Below are positions 43,694 through 53,556 of a stretch of 64,000 bases of DNA, one piece after another. The number at the start of each line of letters is the position of its first letter. The stretch's first letter is position 1. The notes beneath the pieces were generated by a model that did no database searches, was not told where the DNA came from, and saw only the letters and a list, made by a program, of their open reading frames with translations. A program made the translations under genes and the position numbers. The stretch comes from Candidatus Kapaibacterium sp. (GTDB lineage: Bacteria; Bacteroidota; Ignavibacteria; Kapaibacteriales; NICIL-2). The stretch spans positions 620,001 to 684,000 of the forward strand of contig BPHK01000001.1 in NCBI GenBank assembly GCA_026003495.1. Reading direction: 5' to 3'.

Positions 43694-45688
43694 ATGGCAC
43701 TCGAGCGAAGACGAACGGGAATGGCAAGCATACTTGTGCTTGCCGCAATTGCGCTAACCTTCACCGGATGCCCAGTACAACGGCACGCTGGGATGGAGCA
43801 GAGCATGTCGAACAAAGTTGAGCTGTGGAGAAAGTACACCGTTCCGCCCGGTGCCGATCCCTCCGTTCCAGATTCGCTTGGTGGGGCTGGCTTTGAATTG
43901 ATCGCAGAAAAGCTGGGCTTTGCCACCTACACCCCGAAGCCGGAGGAGATGAAGTTCTTCGGCGATCCGCAGGCACGGACTGGCGGGGAAATCCACATCA
44001 TCTCGAATCAATTCCCTCCCACATTCCGTCCAGTCGGACAAAACAGCAACACTGTCTACAACACTGAGATCAACAACTTCGTGTACGAAACGCTGCTTTC
44101 GACGCACCCAGTCACGCGGGAATTCATCCCCGCGCTTGCTTCGCACTGGAAGATCAGCGACGATAAGATGACCTTCACGTTTCGGATTGATCCGAATGCG
44201 CGCTTTTCGAACGGGCTGCCAGTAACAGCCGAAGACGTCCGTGCGACGTGGCGCTTGCTGATGGACGAGAGTATCCTCGAGCCTGCATTGCAGGTGGTTT
44301 ACAGCAAGTATGAAGAGCCGGAGGTGCTCAGCAAGTATCTTGTCCGTGTCCGGTGCAAGACGAAAAATTTTCGCAACCTGCTCTACTTTGCTGCTTCAAT
44401 GCAGATCCTCTGTGCAGCCGAGATCGGAAATTTGACTGGCGATGAATTCCTCGATCGCTACAACTATAACATGCCCTCCGGAAGTGGGGAATACATCATC
44501 CTCGAACAGGATGTCAAGCTCGGAAAGCGGTACGTGCTCACTCGGCGCGACGATTACTGGGCGAAAGATTATCCGATGGCGCGCTATACAGGGAACTTCG
44601 ACCGCATCATCTACGAGGTGATTACGGACAACCCAATCGTCGAGTACGAACGCTTCAAGAAGGGACAAGCCGACGTCTTCCGTTTCACCATGGCAACGAC
44701 GCTCAAGTGGATCGGCGATACTGCCAGCGAGCCCATTCGGCTTGGATGGATTCGTCGCGTGCGCGTCTATACCGACGGTCCGATGGGAACGGGCGGCTAT
44801 GCATTCAACATGCGCAAGCCTCCCTTCGACGACATCAGAGTCCGTAAGGCATTTGCTTACTTGCTCCCACGCGAGCAGATCATCGAGAAGTTGCTCTTCG
44901 GGGAGTATGAGCCGTACGATACACAGTATCCTGGACAAGTGTACGCCAACCCCAACAATCCGAAGGTGACGTACAATCCTGAGCTTGCGAATCGCTTGCT
45001 CGATGAAGCTGGCTGGAATCACCGCAACCAGGAAGGCATTCGCATAAAGAACGGGCAGCCTTTCCGCATCGAGCTTTCGATTACTCCGCCCCAGGCACGG
45101 TACGTGACTCCATACCAACAAGAGCTTCGCAAGGCGGGGATCGACTTGCAGCTCAAGTTCGAGGACTGGACGACGCTCATCAAGAACATTGATGCGCGCA
45201 ACTTCACGATTTTCTACTTCGGCTACTCCGGACTCCTCATCCCCAACCCTGAAACCTCTCTGCGATCGGACTTGGCTGATAAAACCGACAATAACAACAT
45301 CCAAGGCGTCAAGAGCAAGGAGATTGACGCGCTGATCGCTGCATACGATACAGCATTTGCCTTCCGCGACCAGGTGCGGATCATTCGGGCGATCGACAGC
45401 ATCTGTGCGCTAATGTGGTTCAACGTGTATACGTGGAATCCACGCGGTCTCCGGATCGCCTATTGGGATAAGTTCGGCATGCCGGAATACGTACTGCCGC
45501 GCTATGCGCAGTTGAGCTACGTGTATTCAACGATTGCAGCGACGTGGTGGTACGATCCCGAAAAAGCTGCACGGCTGCAGCGCGCAATCCAAAAAGGAGA
45601 GGACCTTGGCGGTCCCAAAGGCATTGTGGAGGTGCGCTACTGGAAAGAGCTTGCCGCGCGCGATCCGCGCTACGGGTTTCAGTTCTGA
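43694..45688 (+). CDS. yejA: YejA-like peptide-binding lipoprotein of an ABC importer
   Basis: The 664-residue product has a lipoprotein signal (Cys26 in 'IALTFTGCPVQ') and a family 5 solute-binding domain. It resembles E. coli YejA rather than OppA in 'SGSGEYIILEQDVKLGKRY', 'RRDDYWAKDYPMARYTGNFDR' and 'EYERFKKGQADVFRF'. YejA binds peptides and is known for uptake of microcin C. It is followed by YejB- and YejE-like permeases and two ATPases, all on the same strand. ATG 43721 is an alternative start. No strong promoter element is seen; TATTTTGC at 43650 is one base short of the consensus. Confidence 0.85.
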   Translation: MALERRRTGMASILVLAAIALTFTGCPVQRHAGMEQSMSNKVELWRKYTVPPGADPSVPDSLGGAGFELIAEKLGFATYTPKPEEMKFFGDPQARTGGEIHIISNQFPPTFRPVGQNSNTVYNTEINNFVYETLLSTHPVTREFIPALASHWKISDDKMTFTFRIDPNARFSNGLPVTAEDVRATWRLLMDESILEPALQVVYSKYEEPEVLSKYLVRVRCKTKNFRNLLYFAASMQILCAAEIGNLTGDEFLDRYNYNMPSGSGEYIILEQDVKLGKRYVLTRRDDYWAKDYPMARYTGNFDRIIYEVITDNPIVEYERFKKGQADVFRFTMATTLKWIGDTASEPIRLGWIRRVRVYTDGPMGTGGYAFNMRKPPFDDIRVRKAFAYLLPREQIIEKLLFGEYEPYDTQYPGQVYANPNNPKVTYNPELANRLLDEAGWNHRNQEGIRIKNGQPFRIELSITPPQARYVTPYQQELRKAGIDLQLKFEDWTTLIKNIDARNFTIFYFGYSGLLIPNPETSLRSDLADKTDNNNIQGVKSKEIDALIAAYDTAFAFRDQVRIIRAIDSICALMWFNVYTWNPRGLRIAYWDKFGMPEYVLPRYAQLSYVYSTIAATWWYDPEKAARLQRAIQKGEDLGGPKGIVEVRYWKELAARDPRYGFQF

Positions 45689-45721
45689 GTCCGACACCGT
45701 TTCACTGATTCGAAGGCTGGT

Positions 45722-46957
45722 ATGGTCGAGTACTTTATACGCCGTTTGCTGCTGACGATTCCGACGTTCCTTGGAAGCACCTTTGTCGTCTTCCTCATCG
45801 TTCAGCTTGCTCCCGGCGGACCGCTCGAGCAGCAAATTCAAGCGCTCAAGCGTGGTGGCGAAACTGCAGGGGCTGGCCTGGTTGGCGAGCAAGCGTTGCC
45901 GAAAGACGCAATCGAGGAGCTCAAACGCTTCTACGGCTTCGATAAACCGATTTGGCAGCGGTACCTCATCTGGCTCGGAGTCTGGAAACGCGAAGCAAAA
46001 TCTTACCGCATCAAGCCAGGAGTGCCACGCTTGGTGGGGGACAATGAGCGGCTCATCCTGGTCAAGGAGGGCGAGAGCTTTGTCCTCCGCAACGCAGATG
46101 ATCCTTCCCGTCCGATTGGCGATTGGAAATGGCGCCAGGAACGCGACGAAGAGACTGGGGAAGTTCGATACCGCGTCTATCGTGAGGCGTACAGCGGTAT
46201 CTTGACGGGCGATTTCGGTCGGTCCTACCGCTTTCGCAAGCCAGTCATCGAGCTCATCGCAGAACGATTGCCGGTTTCGATTCAGTTCGGTATCATCAGC
46301 TTTGTGCTCAGCTATGCGATCAGCGTCTATTTAGGCGTCCAGAAAGCGCTCCGCCACAACACGCCGTTCGACTTTGCAACCTCGAGCGCAGTCTTCATGA
46401 CCTACTCTATCCCGGGCTGGGCGATCGGTGCGGTGCTCTTGGTACTCTTTGCGACCGATCGCTTCTTCCCAATTTTCCCACTCGGTGGCTTCGAGGATCC
46501 GCTCTACGCAGATTTCAGCCTGCTCGAAAAAATCTGGGATCGTGCTTGGCACTTTGTGCTGCCGACGATTGCGTACACCGCCGGGAGCTTTGCACTGCTG
46601 ACGATGCTCATGAAGAACTCGCTCATCGAGACGCTCTCGCAGGATTACATCCGCACTGCCTTCGCAAAGGGAATTCGCGAAGAGCGGGTCATCTGGCTCC
46701 ACGCGATGCGCAACTCCATTATCCCCATCACCGCGAACATTGGCTACGTCATCGGCATCTTCTTTGCCGGGTCGTACCTGATCGAGCGTGTCTTCGACAT
46801 CCAAGGCATCGGGCAGCTCTCGTTCGAAGCGCTCGTTGCACGCGACTACCCGATCGTTTTTGCCTTTACGGTCATTAGCGTTGTCGTTACGCTCATCGGC
46901 TCGATCCTGTCGGATTTGGCATTGGCCCTTGTTGACCCACGAATTCGCTTCAAGTAG
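45722..46957 (+). CDS. yejB: YejB-like ABC transporter permease
   Basis: The 411-residue inner-membrane protein has the DppB/YejB fold. The first span is 'LLLTIPTFLGSTFVVFLIVQLAPGG' (given in family terms), and the permease domain starts near 'PVSIQFGIISFVLSYAISVYL', with the EAA loop 'TAFAKGIREERVIWLHAMRNS'. About 130 residues between the first span and the permease domain form a soluble insert, longer than in E. coli YejB (364 residues in total), including 'RLVGDNERLILVKEGESFVLR'. Start ATG 45722 lies 34 bases after yejA. Confidence 0.88.
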   Translation: MVEYFIRRLLLTIPTFLGSTFVVFLIVQLAPGGPLEQQIQALKRGGETAGAGLVGEQALPKDAIEELKRFYGFDKPIWQRYLIWLGVWKREAKSYRIKPGVPRLVGDNERLILVKEGESFVLRNADDPSRPIGDWKWRQERDEETGEVRYRVYREAYSGILTGDFGRSYRFRKPVIELIAERLPVSIQFGIISFVLSYAISVYLGVQKALRHNTPFDFATSSAVFMTYSIPGWAIGAVLLVLFATDRFFPIFPLGGFEDPLYADFSLLEKIWDRAWHFVLPTIAYTAGSFALLTMLMKNSLIETLSQDYIRTAFAKGIREERVIWLHAMRNSIIPITANIGYVIGIFFAGSYLIERVFDIQGIGQLSFEALVARDYPIVFAFTVISVVVTLIGSILSDLALALVDPRIRFK

Positions 46958-46960
46958 GCT

Positions 46961-48124
46961 ATGACAGAAATCCACTCTCAACCAACGGAGCAATCCAGCG
47001 CTCTCCAATCAAGCAGCGAGGAGATTCTCTCGATTCAGCAGCGGCGGTGGCGCAAGTTCCGCTCGCTCAAGCGAGGGTACTACTCGCTCCTTGTGCTGCT
47101 CGCTGCATATATCGTTTCGTTTCTCCTCCCGCTGCTTGTCAACAACCGTGCACTCGTGGTGCACTACAACGGGAAGACCTACTTCCCCGCGGTTCGAGAC
47201 CTACTCGATCTTCCCATCGTGGGGCAGCTCGGGGGAACTCCCTTCATCGCGGGCGAGGAGCTCGGACAGGTAGGCAATAAAAGCGAATGCAACTACCGCG
47301 CACTCAAACGGCAGTACGAGCAGGAGGGGAAAGGCAACTACGTCATCATGCCGCCGTACCCGTTCGGGCCGATCGAGGATATTTCCGTCGAAGGGAACGA
47401 ACCATTCATGCCGCCACTGTCCCGGACTGCGTTCGGTGAGCTGCGGCTGTTTGGTACCGACGACCGCGGCCGCGATGTGTTCGCGCGGATGGCCTACGGC
47501 TTCCAGATTTCATTTTCGTTTGCGCTCTTAGTTGCCACGCTCTCCTACTTGATCGGTGTACCACTCGGAGCACTTATGGGGTACTTTGGGCGATGGTTCG
47601 ATCTCTTGATGCAGCGATTCATGGAGATTTGGGGGTCGCTGCCGTTTCTGTTTCTCATCATCATTGTCGTCTCGATTGTTCGACCGAGCTTTTTTGTTTT
47701 GGTGCTCTTGCTGGTAATTTTTTCGTGGTTAGGGATTGCACAGCAGATGCGAGCGCAGTTCTACCGCGAGAAGACGCGCGATTACACCGCAGCAGCGATT
47801 TCGATCGGGGTCCCGACGTGGCGAATTCTGCTGCGTCACATTCTGCCGAACTCACTTGTGCCGATCATCACATTCTTTCCCTTCGCTGTTGTTGGGGACA
47901 TCGGGGCACTGGTGAGCTTGGATTTTCTTGGGTTTGGCCTTGCGCCTCCGACGCCGAGTTGGGGCGAGATGGTCAGCATCGGCATGGATAACCTCACGAA
48001 TGGTTACTGGTGGCTGGTTCTGGTGCCGTTGGGAGCACTCTTTGTGACGCTGATGCTGGTCGTCTTCATCGGCGAGGCGGTACGCGAAGCTTTCGACCCC
48101 AAAACGTTCAGCCGTTTGCGGTAG
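46961..48124 (+). CDS. yejE: YejE-like ABC transporter permease
   Basis: The 387-residue inner-membrane protein is the partner permease. It matches YejE in features absent from DppC: 'LLVNNRALVVHYNGKTYFPAV' between the first span and the domain, 'PPYPFGPIEDIS', and the end 'FIGEAVREAFDPK'. The core has 'LFGTDDRGRDVFARMAYGFQ' and the EAA loop 'AAISIGVPTWRILLRHILPNS'. Starts three bases after yejB. Confidence 0.88.
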   Translation: MTEIHSQPTEQSSALQSSSEEILSIQQRRWRKFRSLKRGYYSLLVLLAAYIVSFLLPLLVNNRALVVHYNGKTYFPAVRDLLDLPIVGQLGGTPFIAGEELGQVGNKSECNYRALKRQYEQEGKGNYVIMPPYPFGPIEDISVEGNEPFMPPLSRTAFGELRLFGTDDRGRDVFARMAYGFQISFSFALLVATLSYLIGVPLGALMGYFGRWFDLLMQRFMEIWGSLPFLFLIIIVVSIVRPSFFVLVLLLVIFSWLGIAQQMRAQFYREKTRDYTAAAISIGVPTWRILLRHILPNSLVPIITFFPFAVVGDIGALVSLDFLGFGLAPPTPSWGEMVSIGMDNLTNGYWWLVLVPLGALFVTLMLVVFIGEAVREAFDPKTFSRLR

Positions 48125-48131
48125 CGCATGC

Positions 48132-49199
48132 ATGGAACAGGTCCAACCACTTCGGAGCAGTATGGAGAGGCAACCATTGCTTTCAGTTCGCAACCTGCGG
48201 ACGTACTTCAACATCGAAGGTCGCTGGGCAAAGGCAGTTGATGGCGTCAGTTTCGATGTTTATCCCGGCGAAGTCTTCGGCATTGTGGGAGAGTCCGGTT
48301 CAGGTAAGTCCGTGACAGCACTGTCAATCATGAAGCTTATCCCCGATCCACCAGGGCGTATCGTGGATGGGCAGGTCCTCTTCAAGGGGGAAGACCTCGC
48401 GGCGCTCGATTACCGTCAGTTGTACCGAATTCGCGGCAAGGAAATTGGGATGATCTTCCAGGAGCCGATGACCTCCCTCAATCCGGTCTTTACCATTGGC
48501 ATGCAGATCGCGGAGGTCTTGCAAGCGCACGAAGGGCTCTCGGAGGACGAGGCGCGCTTTCGCGCAGCGGAACTGCTGACAAGCGTCGGGATTCCTGATG
48601 CGGAGAAACGGCTCGACGACTACCCGCACCAGTTCTCCGGTGGGATGCGGCAGCGCGTGATGATTGCAATGGCGCTGGCCTGCAATCCAAGCCTGCTGAT
48701 CGCCGATGAACCGACGACAGCACTCGATGTGACCATCCAGGCGCAGATCTTGGAGCTTATGATCGAGCTCAAGGAACAGCGTCAGGATGCAGCAATCATC
48801 CTCATCACGCATAACCTTGCCGTTGTCGCGGAAACGTGCCATCGCGTTATGGTCATGTACGGTGGCAAAGTCCAAGAAATCGCCGATGTCTTCGAGCTTT
48901 TCGGCAATCCGCTCCATCCTTACACGAAAGGGCTGCTGGCATCAATCCCACGACCGGATTTGCCGGAGTACCGCGGGAAGCGTTTGGTCGCAATTCCCGG
49001 CAATGTCCCGAGCATTCTCAACCTACCGCGGGGGTGCAAGTTCTGCACACGCTGTCCGGTAGCAATTGAGCGCTGTTTTACCGAAGAGCCGCCACTGGTC
49101 GAGATCACCGCTGACCACTTCGTCCGCTGTCATCTGGTAGAATCAACGCTACCGTCACCGCGCATTCTGGATGGTCAACCACTTGCACAATCGGTATGA
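48132..49199 (+). CDS. Peptide ABC transporter ATP-binding protein (first ATPase, DppD-like)
   Basis: The 355-residue ATPase carries Walker A 'GESGSGKS', signature 'FSGGMRQRV', Walker B '[12 protein letters not shown]' and the C-terminal oligopeptide-transporter domain with the cysteine motif '[14 protein letters not shown]', which in relatives holds a [4Fe-4S] cluster. In E. coli the two ATPase halves are fused as YejF; here they are separate genes. The start may also be ATG 48162, which follows GGAG. Overlaps the next gene by four bases. Confidence 0.9.
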   Translation: MEQVQPLRSSMERQPLLSVRNLRTYFNIEGRWAKAVDGVSFDVYPGEVFGIVGESGSGKSVTALSIMKLIPDPPGRIVDGQVLFKGEDLAALDYRQLYRIRGKEIGMIFQEPMTSLNPVFTIGMQIAEVLQAHEGLSEDEARFRAAELLTSVGIPDAEKRLDDYPHQFSGGMRQRVMIAMALACNPSLLIADEPTTALDVTIQAQILELMIELKEQRQDAAIILITHNLAVVAETCHRVMVMYGGKVQEIADVFELFGNPLHPYTKGLLASIPRPDLPEYRGKRLVAIPGNVPSILNLPRGCKFCTRCPVAIERCFTEEPPLVEITADHFVRCHLVESTLPSPRILDGQPLAQSV

Positions 49200-50251
49200 G
49201 CGAACCAGTCCTGCTGGAAGTCAAGGATCTGCACGTGTACTTTCCCGTCTATTCAGGCGTCTTGCAGCGCCGTGTTGCCGATGTCAAAGCTGTCGATGGT
49301 GTTTCATTCACCGTCCATCGTGGAGAAACGCTCGGGCTTGTCGGAGAAAGTGGCTGTGGGAAAACAACTGTCGGCCGTGCAATCGTCAACGTCCTGCGAC
49401 ATTCTTCGCCCGATGTGCGCTTGCGAGGTTCGGTGATCTACCACCGGCAGGATGGTCCACCGGTTGATCTGCTTTCGCTATCAACCAAGCAGATGACAGC
49501 GTACCGTCGGAAGATCGCGATGATTTTCCAGGACCCGTACTCATCGCTCAACAGCAGGCTCTCGGTGCGCGACATCGTCCGCGAACCGCTTGATCTGCAC
49601 TGCCGCGACATGAGCCTGCGCGAGCGGAATGAGCGCGTCGAGTGGCTGCTCGAAAAGGTCGGACTTCAACCGGAATACGCGGAACGTTATCCGCATGAAT
49701 TCTCCGGTGGTCAGCGGCAGCGCATTGGCATTGCTCGTGCGCTGGCAACGAACCCAGAGCTCATTATTTGCGACGAGCCCGTTTCGGCGCTCGATGTCTC
49801 CGTCCAAGCGCAGGTGATCAACTTGATGGAGGACCTGCGTGCCGAATTTGGAATCGCCTACCTGTTCATCGCGCATGACCTTTCGGTGGTGTATCACATT
49901 TCGCATCGGATTGCGGTCATGTACTTAGGCTCGATCGTCGAAATCGGAACCAAGGACGAAGTGTACTTTTCGCCAAAACATCCCTACACCCAAGCGCTCC
50001 TGAGCGCTGTACCCGCAAGCGACCCGCGGCAGCGGGGACGGAAGCGAATTATGCTCGAAGGCGATATTCCCACCCCAATCAACAAGCCGAGCGGCTGCAG
50101 CTTCCGAACGCGCTGTCCGATTGCACGTCCAGAGTGTGCTCATTTTACCCCTGCCTTGGAAGAACACAGCCCAACGCACTTTGTCGCGTGCCCATATGTC
50201 GATCAAGCTTTCGCACCGCTCGAAGAGGACGAGAGCGGCTTGCTCCAATAG
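49196..50251 (+). CDS. Peptide ABC transporter ATP-binding protein (second ATPase, DppF-like)
   Basis: The 351-residue ATPase has Walker A 'GESGCGKT', signature 'FSGGQRQRI', Walker B 'LIICDEPVSALD' and the C-terminal domain with 'CSFRTRCPIARPEC', where one cysteine of the usual four is replaced by arginine compared with its partner. It completes the importer with the first ATPase. Its stop lies 20 bases before the tRNA-Cys promoter element. Confidence 0.9.
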   Translation: MSEPVLLEVKDLHVYFPVYSGVLQRRVADVKAVDGVSFTVHRGETLGLVGESGCGKTTVGRAIVNVLRHSSPDVRLRGSVIYHRQDGPPVDLLSLSTKQMTAYRRKIAMIFQDPYSSLNSRLSVRDIVREPLDLHCRDMSLRERNERVEWLLEKVGLQPEYAERYPHEFSGGQRQRIGIARALATNPELIICDEPVSALDVSVQAQVINLMEDLRAEFGIAYLFIAHDLSVVYHISHRIAVMYLGSIVEIGTKDEVYFSPKHPYTQALLSAVPASDPRQRGRKRIMLEGDIPTPINKPSGCSFRTRCPIARPECAHFTPALEEHSPTHFVACPYVDQAFAPLEEDESGLLQ

Positions 50252-50270
50252 CTCGCAGGAGGCTGTGCAG

Positions 50271-50278
50271 TATTTTTG
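50271..50278 (+). promoter_or_regulatory. TAnnTTTG promoter element of tRNA-Cys
   Basis: TATTTTTG followed by CG, seven bases before the tRNA 5' end. Confidence 0.65.
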
Positions 50279-50285
50279 CGTCGCT

Positions 50286-50356
50286 GGTCCCGTAGCATAG
50301 TGGCTATGCAGAGGTCTGCAAAACCTCGTACGGCGGTTCGATTCCGCCCGGGACCT
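50286..50356 (+). tRNA. tRNA-Cys (anticodon GCA)
   Basis: Complete cloverleaf: acceptor GGTCCCG / CGGGACC, anticodon stem GAGGT / ACCTC with GCA in the loop, T-arm GGCGG TTCGATT CCGCC, discriminator T (U73, the cysteine identity base). CCA is not encoded. efp follows 73 bases later with no terminator between. Confidence 0.95.
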
Positions 50357-50429
50357 CATCGTTGTGCGCTGTCGGGAACTCTCGTCGAGTGCAGCGTACG
50401 TTCGGTGTGTCCCACGTTTTCCAATTCCT

Positions 50430-50993
50430 ATGGCAACAACGTCCGATCTGCGACCAGGGATTTTCATCCGCTTCAATGGCGAACTCTGCCAGGTTCTCGA
50501 ATCCGAGCATCGCACGCCGGGAAATCTGCGCGCATTCTACCAAGTCAAAATGCGCGTTGTGCGGAGCGGCAAACTGCTCGAAAATCGCTTCCGATCCGGC
50601 GAGGAAATTGATCTTGTCCGTGTTGAACGACGTCCGTACCAGTTCCTCTACCGCGATGGGGAGGTCTTCGTCTTCATGGAGAAGGAAACCTACGAGCAAA
50701 TCCCAGTGGATGCTGCAGTCGTCGGCGATGCTGCACGGTTCTTGACTGAAGGGCAGGACGCAGAGCTGATGTTCGAGGGAGAGACAGTGCTCTCGGTGGA
50801 GCTGCCGCCACATGTTACACTGCGAGTCGAGTATACAGAGCCTGGCTTCAAGGGCGATACGACCTCGAACGTACTCAAGCCAGCACGTCTGGAAACAGGA
50901 GCTACGATCGACGTGCCGCTCTTTGTCAACACCGGCGATCTCATCCGCATTGACACGCGCACGGGCGAATACGTCGAGCGAGTCAAAGAGTAG
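50430..50993 (+). CDS. efp: Elongation factor P
   Basis: The 187-residue protein helps ribosomes through proline runs. Family parts are 'DLRPGIFIRFNGELCQVLE', 'VVGDAARFLTEGQDAELMF', 'GDTTSNVLKPARLETGATI' and 'FVNTGDLIRIDTRTGEYVERV'. The loop that enters the peptidyl-transferase centre reads 'HRTPGNLRAFYQVK': the usually modified Lys/Arg at E. coli position 34 is Asn32 here. Start 'MATTSDLRPG' is standard. It is followed by accB and accC, a common gene order. Confidence 0.95.
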   Translation: MATTSDLRPGIFIRFNGELCQVLESEHRTPGNLRAFYQVKMRVVRSGKLLENRFRSGEEIDLVRVERRPYQFLYRDGEVFVFMEKETYEQIPVDAAVVGDAARFLTEGQDAELMFEGETVLSVELPPHVTLRVEYTEPGFKGDTTSNVLKPARLETGATIDVPLFVNTGDLIRIDTRTGEYVERVKE

Positions 50994-51035
50994 TGCCGTA
51001 ACTTACGCTTGTCGTACACCCTCGAAATCGGAACG

Positions 51036-51515
51036 ATGGACCTCAACTACTTACGCCGTCTCCTCAAGCTGTTCGATGAATCAACACTGACGGAGCTCAC
51101 CATCGAGGAAGAGGGAGTGACCGTCCGCCTTGCCCGGCGGTTGGAAAGTAGCAACAACGCCTCAGTTGCGCTGCCACAAGTGATGGTGCAGCCTGTGGCA
51201 CCATCGCATCCAGCGCCGATTACTGCGCCGTCCCATGAACCTTTGCCTGCTGCAGCACCTGCCCCATCAGCCCAGACACACACGATCGTTTCGCCAATTG
51301 TCGGGACGTTCTATCGTGCGCCAGCGCCAGATGCAGAGCCATTTGTCAAGGTTGGTGATCATGTCGTCCCGGGGCAAACGCTCTGTATCGTCGAAGCGAT
51401 GAAGCTCATGAACGAAATCGAAAGCGATGTCAGCGGAACGGTCGTCAAAATCCTGGTCGAAAATGGCCAGCCCGTCGAGTACAACCAGCCGCTCTTCGAG
51501 ATTGCGCTCGACTAA
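51036..51515 (+). CDS. accB: Biotin carboxyl carrier protein of acetyl-CoA carboxylase
   Basis: The 159-residue protein carries biotin between the two half-reactions of acetyl-CoA carboxylase. The biotin site is Lys123 in '[13 protein letters not shown]', and the N-terminal helix '[20 protein letters not shown]' and Ala/Pro-rich linker are typical. ATG 51036 is chosen over the TTG at 51009 because it matches the conserved beginning. It lies between efp and accC. Confidence 0.95.
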   Translation: MDLNYLRRLLKLFDESTLTELTIEEEGVTVRLARRLESSNNASVALPQVMVQPVAPSHPAPITAPSHEPLPAAAPAPSAQTHTIVSPIVGTFYRAPAPDAEPFVKVGDHVVPGQTLCIVEAMKLMNEIESDVSGTVVKILVENGQPVEYNQPLFEIALD

Positions 51516-51552
51516 CGATTGGGCGTGTTGATTTCACCCTCACGGAGGAACG

Positions 51553-52905
51553 ATGTTCCGAAAAGTGCTCATTGCCAACCGTGGCGAGATTGCCCTCCGC
51601 ATCATCCGTGCGTGCAAAGAGCTGGGGATCAAGACGGTTGCCGTCTATTCCAAAGCGGATGAGACATCGCTCCACGTTCGCTTTGCCGATGAAGCAGTCT
51701 GCATCGGACCGCCACCGAGCAAAGAATCGTACCTGAAGATTCCGCACATCATCGCTGCTGCTGAGGTTACAAATGCTGACGCGATCCACCCAGGCTACGG
51801 CTTTTTAGCGGAGAACGAAACCTTCGCGGAAATTTGCCGTGACCACGGCATTACCTTCATCGGTCCGACGCCCGAGCAGATTGCTGCGATGGGGAATAAG
51901 TCCGTCGCAAAGGAAACGATGCGTGCTGCTGGCGTGCCGGTCATCCCAGGCAGTGAAGGGGTCGTCTCCAGTTACAAAGAGGCTGCGGCGTTGGCGCGCG
52001 AGATTGGCTATCCTATCATGCTCAAGGCTGTTGCAGGTGGCGGTGGGAAAGGCATGCGCTACGTCGAAAGCGAAGCTGAACTCGAGCAGGCGTTCATCAC
52101 CGCTCGCAATGAAGCCGACGCTGCGTTTGGCAATCCCGACGTGTACCTGGAAAAATTTCTCGAAGAGCCACGCCACATCGAGTTCCAGGTCTTTGGCGAT
52201 CAGCACGGGAACGTCATCCACCTCAACGAGCGGGAGTGCTCAATTCAACGGCGGCACCAGAAACTTATCGAGGAAGCACCATCGCCAATCATGACCCCAG
52301 AACTTCGCTCGAAGATGGGCGAAGCAGCCAAACGTGGCGCTGCAGCAGTCGGATACGTCGGCGCTGGGACGATCGAGTTCCTCGTGGATAAGTACCGCAA
52401 TTTCTACTTCATGGAGATGAACACGCGCATCCAGGTTGAGCACCCCGTCACTGAGCAATCGCTCGGCGTGGACTTGATCAAAGAGCAAATCCTGGTTGCG
52501 ATGGGCGAACGCTTGAGTCTTGCCGAACGCGAGCCTGCGCTCCACGCGATCGAATGCCGCATCAATGCTGAAGATCCGCGGCACGGCTGGCGACCCTCGC
52601 CGGGGCAGATTACTTCGCTTCACTTTCCCGGTGGGCATGGGGTCCGGATTGATTCGCACATTTACCAGGGCTACACCATCCCGCCGTACTACGACTCGAT
52701 GATTGCCAAGCTCATAACATTCGCACCGACTCGAAATGAGGCAATTGCCAAGATGCGCCGCGCACTGGATGAATTCATCATCGAGGGCATTGCAACGACG
52801 ATTCCATTCCATCGGGCAATGATGGACAATCCCGACTTCATCGCCGGGACGTTCGACACCAAGTATCTCGACACCAAAGGTTGGGAGGTTCTTCCCTCAC
52901 CCTAA
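51553..52905 (+). CDS. accC: Biotin carboxylase subunit of acetyl-CoA carboxylase
   Basis: The 450-residue enzyme carboxylates biotin with ATP and bicarbonate. Motifs are '[21 protein letters not shown]', '[17 protein letters not shown]', the glycine-rich ATP loop 'AGGGGKGMR', '[19 protein letters not shown]' and '[16 protein letters not shown]'. ACGGAGGA precedes the ATG. Its stop overlaps the end of the convergent TsaC-like gene by nine bases. Confidence 0.97.
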   Translation: MFRKVLIANRGEIALRIIRACKELGIKTVAVYSKADETSLHVRFADEAVCIGPPPSKESYLKIPHIIAAAEVTNADAIHPGYGFLAENETFAEICRDHGITFIGPTPEQIAAMGNKSVAKETMRAAGVPVIPGSEGVVSSYKEAAALAREIGYPIMLKAVAGGGGKGMRYVESEAELEQAFITARNEADAAFGNPDVYLEKFLEEPRHIEFQVFGDQHGNVIHLNERECSIQRRHQKLIEEAPSPIMTPELRSKMGEAAKRGAAAVGYVGAGTIEFLVDKYRNFYFMEMNTRIQVEHPVTEQSLGVDLIKEQILVAMGERLSLAEREPALHAIECRINAEDPRHGWRPSPGQITSLHFPGGHGVRIDSHIYQGYTIPPYYDSMIAKLITFAPTRNEAIAKMRRALDEFIIEGIATTIPFHRAMMDNPDFIAGTFDTKYLDTKGWEVLPSP

Positions 52906-53556
52906 GAGCGCGAGCACTTCCTCGACATGTTCGATTGCTGCACCCTTGCGGAGGATGATGGGTTTATCGCCAGTAAGGTCCAGCACAGTTGAAGGGCCAG
53001 CAAAGAGCGGCTGTATATGCCACGAATGATGCTGAACCGTCACCGCGCAATCAACGAATGCGCCGAACTCCTCAAGGGCTTGTTCAGGGAGGAGGACAGC
53101 GTCGTCATCATCTCGCTTGGCAGTGATTGAAATGAGCGGTTCGTTGAGTGATTCCAGAATGCTGCGGGGAATGATCGCCGCTGGCACGCGAATCCCAACG
53201 GTGCGGCGCTTCGGGTCGTGGGCGTACGAGGGCACTGCTTTCGTCGCCGGCAAAATGAACGTGACAGGCCCGGGCACAAGGCGGCGAATAATGCGGTACG
53301 CACGGTTACTGACCTGTGCATATTCGGCCAAGTTCGATAGCGACGGGCAGAGAAACGTCATGTACTTGGTTTCCTCCAAGTTCCGAATCCGGCGAATGCG
53401 TTCGATTGCCGCTTTGTTGCGGAGCGCGCAGCCGAATGCCATTCCTGTATCCGAAGGGTAGAGCAAGAGGCTGCCGCTCCGCAGTTGCTCGGTGATGATT
53501 GCCAGATACCGTTGCTCCGGCGTGAGAGGGTGAATGGGGAGAATGAGCGGCTGCAT
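52897..53556 (-). CDS. TsaC/YciO-family threonylcarbamoyl-AMP synthase-like protein
   Basis: The 219-residue protein has the YrdC/Sua5 fold: '[21 protein letters not shown]', '[18 protein letters not shown]', '[18 protein letters not shown]', '[15 protein letters not shown]' and '[18 protein letters not shown]'. TsaC makes threonylcarbamoyl-AMP for the t6A modification of tRNA; the YciO branch, which this sequence resembles in 'DTGMAFGC', has weaker or unclear activity. ATG 53556 overlaps the stop of the sensor kinase (TGATG). Last gene of that leftward pair. Confidence 0.88.
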   Translation of the reverse strand: MQPLILPIHPLTPEQRYLAIITEQLRSGSLLLYPSDTGMAFGCALRNKAAIERIRRIRNLEETKYMTFLCPSLSNLAEYAQVSNRAYRIIRRLVPGPVTFILPATKAVPSYAHDPKRRTVGIRVPAAIIPRSILESLNEPLISITAKRDDDDAVLLPEQALEEFGAFVDCAVTVQHHSWHIQPLFAGPSTVLDLTGDKPIILRKGAAIEHVEEVLALLG

